A stretch of DNA of 40,285 nt from an uncultured Bacilli bacterium (GTDB taxonomy: Bacteria; Bacillota_I; Bacilli_A; RF39; UBA660). Under the pieces are notes generated by a model. The model was not told the origin of the DNA. It saw nothing but the letters and a program-made list of their open reading frames with translations, and did no database searches. Below are positions 34,204-40,285 of the stretch, one piece after another. The stretch is taken from assembly GCA_944331935.1 (NCBI GenBank), contig CALVIV010000007.1:1-40285 (forward strand), written 5' to 3'. Position 1 is the stretch's first letter. Every line of letters starts with the position of its first letter. The translations under genes and the position numbers were made by a program.

Positions 34204-35124
34204 CTACATTAATCTTGCAATTTGAGTTTCACTTAAACCAGTAGCTTGCATTATACTCTCTTTAGGTATACCTATATTAAGAAGATTCTTAGCAATAGAT
34301 TTCTTCTCATTATTAGCACCTTGTTTAATTCCTTTTTTAATGCCTCTTTTCTCTCCTAACATTTCACCTTCTGCTTTAAGACTATTCATCATCTTTTCCA
34401 TCTCTTCCGCTTCATCATAAAACCCTACTGTATTAATATCTAAACTTAATTCTTTTAATTTATTAGCAACTTCCATTAACTCAACATCTCCTTCTGCTAT
34501 TCTTTCTATTTCTTCTATTTTTCTTAATCTTAGTATTAACAGTTCTTTTTCTAATTTAGTAAGTACTAATCCTTTCTTGTATTTAGTATAAACTTGTAGA
34601 AAACTTATATGATTTTTTCCCATTTAACATTTTCTACTACTCCATTTTCATCTCTTGATTTAAATACTTCTATTACATTATTCTTATTAAGATGATTAAA
34701 ATTATTTAAATTAATCTGGATTGCTTTTGGCATTGTATCATAAGTGTATGTATGATTTGATATATCCACTTTCATTTTATCTAAATAATTATCATTTCTT
34801 ATTATTAATGTTACACTATATTCATTATTTAATTCATAGTTTATTAAATATCCTTCAACACCAAATAATATATCAGATCTTTTCCCTCGTTCTATGGCAT
34901 TACTTATAACAAATTCTGTATTTTTCTCATAATAAGTATTAAGTATTAATTCTTTTGGTATACCAGTTATCCTATGAGTCATATCTGCCCTGAAAAGAAC
35001 ACAATCAGACATAACGGATTTAAAGATATAATCATTATTAGCTTTTCAAGCAGGGAATACTTCTCCTTTTTCTTGTAGTTCTTTTATTCTCTCTTCAAGA
35101 GTCATCTTTTTTTTTAGAACTCAT
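34204..35124 (-). pseudogene. Broken Rpn/PD-(D/E)XK family transposase-nuclease
   Basis: Three lesions break one Rpn-family gene (recombination-promoting nuclease/PD-(D/E)XK transposase family). The first is a one-base excess in a run of nine A just after ATG 35124; removing one A joins MSSKKK to MTLEERIKELQEKGEVFPA. The second is an in-frame TGA at 35046-35048 followed in frame by KANNDYIFKSVMSDCVLFRA. The third is in a run of six A near 34611, where a -1 shift joins VKWEK to NHISFLQVYTKYKKG. The C-terminal part (about 34204-34600) has the typical EEMEKMMNSLKAEGEMLGEKRG coil and a terminal ARLM. The upstream half (34605-35012) is otherwise intact. Confidence 0.82.
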
Positions 35125-35180
35125 AAATATTATCTCGTTGCAATACTTATAACATAGTCTATAAAACATTGCAAAAAGGC

Positions 35181-35279
35181 AATTTTGAAAATTCGTCTCT
35201 AAAATAGGGGTCAATTTAGTAAATTCACTAGGGGAAAATGTAAAATTTACCCCAAAAAGTACCTTGAATTTTCAAAATT
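35181..35279. repeat. 14-bp inverted repeat with inner stem-loops upstream of the Rpn gene
   Basis: AATTTTGAAAATTC (35181-35194) is matched perfectly by GAATTTTCAAAATT (35266-35279). Within the 71-nt interior a GTAAATT / AATTTAC pair (35219-35225 and 35244-35250) and GGGG/CCCC runs suggest further stems. This is the gap between the broken Rpn gene and the PBP terminator and holds no gene. It could be a regulatory RNA structure or the end of the degraded island. Confidence 0.6.
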
Positions 35280-35375
35280 CACATAAATTTAAATTTTTTC
35301 AAATTTCCTCCTTTCCCCATCTTTTATACATCGCCTCTTATATCTACAATGTATCACAACAGATAATATTAAGTC

Positions 35376-35422
35376 AACAAAAAAGTAACTATTTTTACTT
35401 TATACTATTTAATAGTTACTTT
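35376..35422 (-). terminator. Terminator of the PBP gene
   Basis: AAAGTAACTATT (35382-35393) pairs with AATAGTTACTTT (35411-35422), a 12-bp perfect stem with a 17-nt loop, followed on the minus strand by TTTTG. It covers the stop codon of the PBP gene. Confidence 0.8.
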
Positions 35423-37589
35423 AAAATTTTGGACTTAAGTTTAAAGTTATTTCCATGTTATCTGTTATAGGTGTTCCTGCTCCTATACTTTGTCCTGTTA
35501 CATAACCATTGCCTTCTAACTTAACACTAATACCTAAAAGTTTTAACAAATCTTCTGCCTGTTTACTAGATAAGCCATTTACATCAGGAACAGTTAAATT
35601 ATTATCATTAGTAACAAGGAATACTTTAGTTCCTGCTGTTACTTTATCTCCTTTAGAAGGATATTGTTTAACTACTTTATTACCATTTCCAATAACTGTT
35701 ACAGACATACCCATATTTTCAAGGTCGGTTTTTGATGAAGTTGCATCTTTATTTTTATATGAAGTTAAACTATATTCAGACAACTTCTCTTCGCTAGTTG
35801 TTTCAGGGTCTGTTCCATAATATTTACTTATATTAACAACTATATCTTTAATAGCAGTCCAAATAACTTTTTGATTACCACCCTCTGGTCTTTTAACTGA
35901 TGCATAAATAATTACTTTAGGGTCATCATTAGGATAAATTCCTGCAAAAGATGAGATAATATCAGATTCACCTGTTAAGTAACCGCCTCCGTTTTCATCT
36001 GCTATCTGAGCAGTACCTGTTTTACCTATTAAGTTATAACCATCAAGGCGATATCCTGCTCCAGTCATTCCCGGTACGTTAACAGTATTCCACATTAGTT
36101 CTCTAATTTTATTAACTGTAGTTTCACTAGCGACGGTATCTACTTCAGTTCTTTTACCTTCATAGACTACTTCTCCAGTATCAGGGTCTACTATTTTTTC
36201 AACTAAATATGGTTTTAACATTACTCCTCCATTAGTAAGAGAAGTCAAAGCTTGAATATTTTGAACAGGTGTTGTCGTAATACCTTGACCAAAACCAGCA
36301 TTAAATATTTCGGTTTCGTACTTAAAGTCAACTTCTCCTGTCGCTTCATTTGGAAGTTCAATACCTGTTTTTTTACTAAAGCCTAGTTTTTTAAAATAAC
36401 TTCTAAGAATATCTGCAGATAAATGTCTATCTATTAAGTTAATAACACCAACGTTACTAGATAAAGCGAATCCTCTATCAAAAGTAATATCACCCCAACC
36501 TGCTCTATTCCAGTCACCTATTTCTGTACCATCACTTGTTGTATAAACACCAGAGTGATATGTTTCATTACCATTATAAACTCCTTGTTCCATTGCAGCC
36601 ATATAAGTAAATATTTTCATAGTAGAACCAGGTTCATATGGACTAGAGATATTCATATCTAAGTAGTTTGTAATATCTCTTTTATTAGGGTCGAATGATG
36701 GAGATGTACTAGATGCTAATATCGCTCCAGTCTTAGCATCTGCAATCATGATTGTAAACCATTCATATTTATAGTTAGCTTCAGCATCACTTAAGGCCTG
36801 TTCTACAAAAAACTGAATGCTACTATTAAGAGTTAGATATATATCTTTTCCATCACTAGCTTCTTTACTTATCTCATTAGCACCTGCTATCTTATAACCA
36901 CGTAAATCTTTTTGATAAGTAGTATACCCATCTTCACCTTTTAAGGTACTATCATAATACTTTTCAATCCCCATCTCTCCAGTCATATTAGTTTCTTCAT
37001 TACCGTCATCATCAGTAGTAACTTCTTCTTTAGCATAACCTAAGACATAGGAAGCAAAGTCTCCTTTAGGATAATATCTTTTAAAACTTTCTATAAAGTC
37101 TATTCCTGGTAAATTTAACTCTTCTATCTTACTTTTAGTAATCTCTGTTAATCCTTTACCTATAGTACCAAATTCAGTTTGATAGACTCCTTCTTTATTT
37201 AAGTATTTTAATATTTCTTCTTTACTACAACCAAGGACACCTGCAAGTTTTTCGGCTGTCATTTCTTTATCTACAACATGCTGGGGATTATCTTCATCTG
37301 TAGTTCTAGATGGTGATAAATAAGCGATTAATTTATAGGAAGAAACATTTTGTGCTAAAGCTTCTCCATCACTACTATAAATATTACCACGTTCTGCTTT
37401 TATAATATCTGTCTTAGTAGTACGTTTTCTTGCTAAAGCCTGTAAATTTGTATCATCAATTTCTTTAGATAGAGCAAGTTGGGTTACTCTTGCAATCATT
37501 AAGGCAAACAAAAAAAGAGAAGCAATTATTAAAAGTTTACTATATCTTATATTATTTTTTCTTCTCTTTTTTCTTTTCAAGTTTACCAC
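35421..37589 (-). CDS. pbpB: Class B penicillin-binding protein with PASTA domains
   Basis: The 722-aa protein has one N-terminal membrane helix, a PBP dimerisation domain (RGNIYSSDGEALAQN), and a transpeptidase domain with STMK near residue 321, SSN near 380 and KTGTAQ near 523. Two PASTA domains follow from about residue 600 to the end (VTVIGNGNKVVKQYPSKGD and VPDVNGLSSKQAEDLL). Position in the dcw cluster behind ftsL fits the septal FtsI/PBP2b-type enzyme; SpoVD-type proteins have similar structure. It ends the minus-strand cluster here; mraY and murD are not in the window. Confidence 0.93.
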   Translation of the reverse strand: MVNLKRKKRRKNNIRYSKLLIIASLFLFALMIARVTQLALSKEIDDTNLQALARKRTTKTDIIKAERGNIYSSDGEALAQNVSSYKLIAYLSPSRTTDEDNPQHVVDKEMTAEKLAGVLGCSKEEILKYLNKEGVYQTEFGTIGKGLTEITKSKIEELNLPGIDFIESFKRYYPKGDFASYVLGYAKEEVTTDDDGNEETNMTGEMGIEKYYDSTLKGEDGYTTYQKDLRGYKIAGANEISKEASDGKDIYLTLNSSIQFFVEQALSDAEANYKYEWFTIMIADAKTGAILASSTSPSFDPNKRDITNYLDMNISSPYEPGSTMKIFTYMAAMEQGVYNGNETYHSGVYTTSDGTEIGDWNRAGWGDITFDRGFALSSNVGVINLIDRHLSADILRSYFKKLGFSKKTGIELPNEATGEVDFKYETEIFNAGFGQGITTTPVQNIQALTSLTNGGVMLKPYLVEKIVDPDTGEVVYEGKRTEVDTVASETTVNKIRELMWNTVNVPGMTGAGYRLDGYNLIGKTGTAQIADENGGGYLTGESDIISSFAGIYPNDDPKVIIYASVKRPEGGNQKVIWTAIKDIVVNISKYYGTDPETTSEEKLSEYSLTSYKNKDATSSKTDLENMGMSVTVIGNGNKVVKQYPSKGDKVTAGTKVFLVTNDNNLTVPDVNGLSSKQAEDLLKLLGISVKLEGNGYVTGQSIGAGTPITDNMEITLNLSPKF

Positions 37590-37595
37590 TTCCTA

Positions 37596-37892
37596 TTATT
37601 CATCGATATTCTTAATGTTATCATTATTATAACTTAATCCTTGTTCTTTGGCAACTTCTTCTATTTTATCTAGGGATGCTAACTCATTTATTTTCATAGA
37701 TAAACTCTCATTTGTTTTTGTTTGCTCACTTATTTCTTTTTTAGTCTTTTCAACTTCAAAGTTTATTTTAGATAATGTTGCTTTAGAAAAAACGATTGTT
37801 AAAGGGGCACTAATGGCTAATACTAAAGCGAATGTATAGATAAGACGTTCAAATTTACTCATTTTAACTCTTTTTTTAACTTTTCTAGCCAT
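37596..37892 (-). CDS. ftsL: FtsL-like cell division protein
   Basis: The 98-aa protein has a basic cytoplasmic N-terminus (MARKVKKRVKMSKFER), one membrane helix (about residues 17-36), and a coiled-coil periplasmic-side domain (KTKKEISEQTKTNESLSMKINEL) with LASLDKIEEVAKEQGLSY at the end, as in FtsL/DivIC-type septum proteins. Identity is set mainly by position between rsmH and the PBP gene, where FtsL is expected, because the sequence of this family is poorly conserved. Confidence 0.82.
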   Translation of the reverse strand: MARKVKKRVKMSKFERLIYTFALVLAISAPLTIVFSKATLSKINFEVEKTKKEISEQTKTNESLSMKINELASLDKIEEVAKEQGLSYNNDNIKNIDE

Positions 37893-37906
37893 TGCATCAC
37901 CTTCTT

Positions 37907-38830
37907 TTATTTTATTCTTTCTATAACTCTAAGTGTAGCGGAATGTGCTCTATTATTATGTTCTAACTCTTCGCTACTAGCTTTTATTCCTTTTTTAGTA
38001 ATTAATTTAAAGTCTGGTAGTTTATCCAAAGGTATATTAGGTAATCCTTTAGACAAAGGATCTATCTCACACATTTCATTAAACTTTTTCTTAACTATTT
38101 TATCTTCTAAGGAATGAAATGTTATAACAGCAATTCTTCCTCCGATATTTAACATAGATAAACTATCATCAAGAGATTTCTTTAAGACATTTAACTCATC
38201 ATTAACTTCTATTCTTAAAGCTTGAAATATTTGTTTAGCAGGATGTTTTTTAACTCTTTCTTTATACGGAACAGATGATTTAATGATATCTACTAATTCT
38301 AAAGTAGTCTCTATTTCCTTAGTTTCTCTATACTTAACAATATTTCTTGCGATAGATGATGAGAATTTACTTTCACCATAGTCTTTAAAGATTCTCTTTA
38401 ACTCATCATAACTATAAGTATTAACTATTATTTTAGCAGTTAACTTATTATCTTTATCCATCCTCATATCAAGGGGAGCATCAAGTCTATAAGAGAAGCC
38501 ACGATAGTCTTCATCTAACTGCGGACTTGATACTCCAAGATCGTAAAGGATAGCATCTACTTTCTCTATGCCTAATGATTTTAGTTTATCTTTAGCATAG
38601 ACAAAGTTAGAATCAATTATTTGGAAGTTATCACCGATAGTAGAAAGTTTATCTTTACTATAGGCAAGTGCTTCCTCGTCTTGGTCAAAGGCGAATAGAT
38701 ACCCATTTTTAATTCTTTTTAAAATTTGACTACTATGTCCGGCAAAACCTAAAGTCATATCAACAGCGATACTGTCATCTTTTAGATTTAAAGATTCTAT
38801 TGTTTCCTTAAGTAAAACTGATTCATGCAT
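37907..38830 (-). CDS. rsmH: 16S rRNA (cytosine(1402)-N(4))-methyltransferase
   Basis: The 307-aa protein starts MHESVLLKETIE, with the SAM site DMTLGFAGHSSQIL and the motif GVSSPQLDEDYRGFSYRLDAPLDMRM, then FHSLEDKIVKK and the C-terminal NNRAHSATLRVIERI. RsmH makes N4-methyl-C1402 in 16S rRNA. The gene sits in its normal place between mraZ and ftsL and overlaps mraZ by one base. Confidence 0.96.
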   Translation of the reverse strand: MHESVLLKETIESLNLKDDSIAVDMTLGFAGHSSQILKRIKNGYLFAFDQDEEALAYSKDKLSTIGDNFQIIDSNFVYAKDKLKSLGIEKVDAILYDLGVSSPQLDEDYRGFSYRLDAPLDMRMDKDNKLTAKIIVNTYSYDELKRIFKDYGESKFSSSIARNIVKYRETKEIETTLELVDIIKSSVPYKERVKKHPAKQIFQALRIEVNDELNVLKKSLDDSLSMLNIGGRIAVITFHSLEDKIVKKKFNEMCEIDPLSKGLPNIPLDKLPDFKLITKKGIKASSEELEHNNRAHSATLRVIERIK

Positions 38831-39261
38831 TATATCTTCTCCTCGAATAGATTTTCAGCAATATCGGACATTTCATCATTACAAGAACTCATAAACTCGT
38901 TAAATGCTTCCTCATCCCATATCTCTAATCTATCTCCCGTTCCTACAATTACACATTTCTTAGATAGATTAGCATAAGTAATAAGGGGCCTTGGAATATT
39001 AACTCTTCCTTGTTTATCAAGTTCAATGGCAGTAGCACCAGACATAAAGAAGCGAGTGAAAGCTCTAGCATCTTTTTTAGTAAATGGTAAGCCTTCTAAT
39101 TTAGTAACGATATGGTTAAAAGTGTCATTTGGATAAACATAGATACAATGTTCTATACCACGAGTAATAACAAAGCTATTACCAAGAATATCACGATATT
39201 TAGATGGTATAGCAATTCTACCTTTATCATCGATATTATGATGAAATTCTCCTATAAACAT
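38830..39261 (-). CDS. mraZ: Transcriptional regulator MraZ
   Basis: The 143-aa protein starts MFIGEFHHNIDDKGRIAIPSK and has two SpoVT/AbrB-like halves, the second around DKQGRVNIPRPLITYA. The length equals typical MraZ. The ORF opens at 39294, but the ATG at 39261 follows a G-rich ribosome binding site (GGGGG) and gives the family N-terminus, so it is the start. MraZ is a DNA-binding repressor of its own dcw operon; a three-fold box lies just upstream. Confidence 0.96.
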   Translation of the reverse strand: MFIGEFHHNIDDKGRIAIPSKYRDILGNSFVITRGIEHCIYVYPNDTFNHIVTKLEGLPFTKKDARAFTRFFMSGATAIELDKQGRVNIPRPLITYANLSKKCVIVGTGDRLEIWDEEAFNEFMSSCNDEMSDIAENLFEEKI

Positions 39262-39268
39262 ATTTATC

Positions 39269-39294
39269 CCCCACTTTTCCCCACAGTCTACCAC
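39269..39294 (-). promoter_or_regulatory. MraZ box: three GTGG repeats at 10-bp spacing
   Basis: On the minus strand GTGGTA, GTGGGG and GTGGGG begin at forward 39294, 39284 and 39274, exactly ten bases apart, just before the mraZ ATG. Repeats of GTGG(G/T) at 10-bp spacing are the described binding site of MraZ. Part of the last repeat overlaps the ribosome binding site, so bound MraZ could also block translation. Confidence 0.8.
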
Positions 39295-39384
39295 TGCTTA
39301 TTTATATGTTACACAAAATTATTAAAAATGTAAATAAAATAAGGAATATTTAATTAGACAAAAAAGGAATTTGACAGAAAAAAT

Positions 39385-39421
39385 GTAAACAAAAAGAAAA
39401 AGACTCTTGACAAGAATCTTT
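39385..39421 (-). terminator. Terminator of the FGE-like gene
   Basis: AAAGACTCTTG (39399-39409) pairs with CAAGAATCTTT (39411-39421), eleven pairs with one mismatch or wobble; on the minus strand it is followed by TTCTTTTTG. Confidence 0.7.
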
Positions 39422-39436
39422 TGATTATATTGAAAG

Positions 39437-40285
39437 TTATGGAGCGATAACGAGACGGAAAGAAACATTAGATACAGCTGCACCAGCAATATTGCCATTA
39501 GTAAAATGGAAAATACCAGCACCATTATTTCTATAATAACCACCACCACGTACAAACCATTGATATAACTCAGTTACCATACCATGGTAATCATCATACC
39601 AACCATTCGTTTCTGATAAAGCATGAGATAAACATGCACTTCCATTACAAGCAGTAGTTACATCATCAGTTGTATATTTATTATAGTATTTTAATTCTGG
39701 CATTGTCTCAAATCCAGAGCCCCCTATTACATCATTATAATTTCCCATGACATATTCCCAAGCTCCGCCACTCATATCATAGACTCCATAAATATTTCCT
39801 GTTGTTGATGCTCCTGTTCCACTTACATTTACATCATAAGTATATTGGCAACCATAGTCGTTTTCAGTTTCACTACCCGTTTTTCCTAAACTACATCCTG
39901 TTATATATTGATCTGATTTATTTTGATATACTTCTTTATTCGCTCCATTAAAATTAGTATTTCCTAACTTTCCATAGGCACTCTGTGAAAGATATGCTAC
40001 TGCTGCCCATTCACTATTCTTCATCATATGTGTATCTGCACTGCTAGTAAATCCATATCTATTGCCATTATCATTCATCTTTTGGGATACTGTAAAAGCA
40101 TTACTTACATTTATATTTCTCCAACTGGTTACATTTGGTTTTATCATCGCATCTAAGCTTGTAGTATTTCCTCCTCCATTACTTGCTGAAGGATTATTAC
40201 TACTTGTCTCAAACTTTCCTACCCAGATTCCTGATAGTTCTGTATCTCCAAAGGTAAAGGCATCTGGGGTGTACCAACTATTGTC
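39437..40285 (-). CDS. Partial secreted protein with FGE-sulfatase-like fold
   Basis: The gene runs off the right edge: in-frame codons continue from 39437 to 40285 without a stop or a good start, so at least 282 codons are present and the N-terminus is missing. The segment has GIWVGKFETS, MMKNSEWAAVAYLSQS, GVYDMSGGAWEYVMG and the C-terminal RGGGYYRNNGAGIF ... SFRLV, the course of a SUMF1/FGE-like fold. Formylglycine-generating cysteines are not seen, so enzyme activity is unlikely; such domains also serve as extracellular ligand-binding modules in gut Bacillota, sometimes behind a pilin-like N-terminus. The unseen N-terminus could show whether this is one. Confidence 0.75.
   Translation of the reverse strand, partial: DNSWYTPDAFTFGDTELSGIWVGKFETSSNNPSASNGGGNTTSLDAMIKPNVTSWRNINVSNAFTVSQKMNDNGNRYGFTSSADTHMMKNSEWAAVAYLSQSAYGKLGNTNFNGANKEVYQNKSDQYITGCSLGKTGSETENDYGCQYTYDVNVSGTGASTTGNIYGVYDMSGGAWEYVMGNYNDVIGGSGFETMPELKYYNKYTTDDVTTACNGSACLSHALSETNGWYDDYHGMVTELYQWFVRGGGYYRNNGAGIFHFTNGNIAGAAVSNVSFRLVIAP

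Noticed and set aside
34611-34616. Programmed -1 frameshift on A6 in the Rpn gene
   Set aside because: The heptamer does not match a strong slippery site in frame, and the same gene has a separate TGA and a nine-A frameshift, so decay is a simpler explanation.
35046-35048. TGA read as tryptophan (alternative genetic code)
   Set aside because: Other genes use TGA as stop in tight overlaps (for example 18729-18731 and 23518-23520) and encode Trp as TGG, so code 4 is not supported.

Overview
The window is strongly AT-rich chromosomal DNA from a low-GC Gram-positive bacterium (Bacillota, Bacilli; gene set and order resemble uncultured gut Erysipelotrichales/RF39-like lineages). TGA is a real stop: it ends the GerA gene at 18729-18731 and the glycosyltransferase at 23518-23520, both in four-base ATGA overlaps, so this is not a code-4 Mollicute. 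A gerA-gerC-gerB operon implies a spore former. The lineage assignment is inference; no rRNA gene is present. Almost every gene lies on the minus strand; exceptions are the 523-aa protein (6759), the IS110 transposase and the germination operon.

Layout from left to right. 1-4.8 kb: RmuC, a rhodanese, an RNase J paralogue with a damaged metal site, RNase III and an ArsC/Spx-like protein. 4.8-6.7 kb: a GntR/YtrA regulator with its ABC ATPase and permease, with a clear promoter and operator. 6.76-10.6 kb: an unknown 523-aa protein converging on a second ABC transporter whose ATPase has an in-frame stop. 10.7-13.0 kb: PHP, Nudix, GNAT and a catalytic-domain-less recombinase-like protein. 13.0-16.0 kb: a mobile island with a complete IS110-family element, an ORF6N protein with a PLD-like C-terminus, and a 12-bp tandem repeat. 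16.0-20.6 kb: RlmD-type methyltransferase and germination operon. 20.5-25.5 kb: two small membrane proteins, Ogt, a TVP38/DedA-like protein, MYG1, a GT2 glycosyltransferase and a CmpB-like membrane protein. 25.5-27.2 kb: an unknown three-gene cassette. 27.2-33.5 kb: MiaA, AAA_14/DUF4143 ATPase, MutL, a pseudopilin and UvrC. 33.6-35.3 kb: a decaying island with two multiply broken genes. 35.4-39.3 kb: the head of the dcw cluster (mraZ, rsmH, ftsL-like, class B PBP with PASTA domains). 39.4 kb to the edge: a partial secreted protein with an FGE-sulfatase-like fold.

The most notable signal is in the left end of the IS110 element. A strong promoter is followed by a roughly 190-nt structured RNA that looks like a bridge RNA. 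Its first internal loop contains a 9-nt copy of the chromosomal sequence bordering the element plus a 3' half complementary to GGAATT, which borders it on the right. Its second loop is complementary to the first eight bases of the element. Target and donor guides can therefore be read directly from the sequence. Other points of interest are the RNase J paralogue lacking several catalytic residues, a GerC protein without its lipidation cysteine, a class of genes broken at homopolymers or single stops, and the unknown 25.5-27.2 kb cassette.
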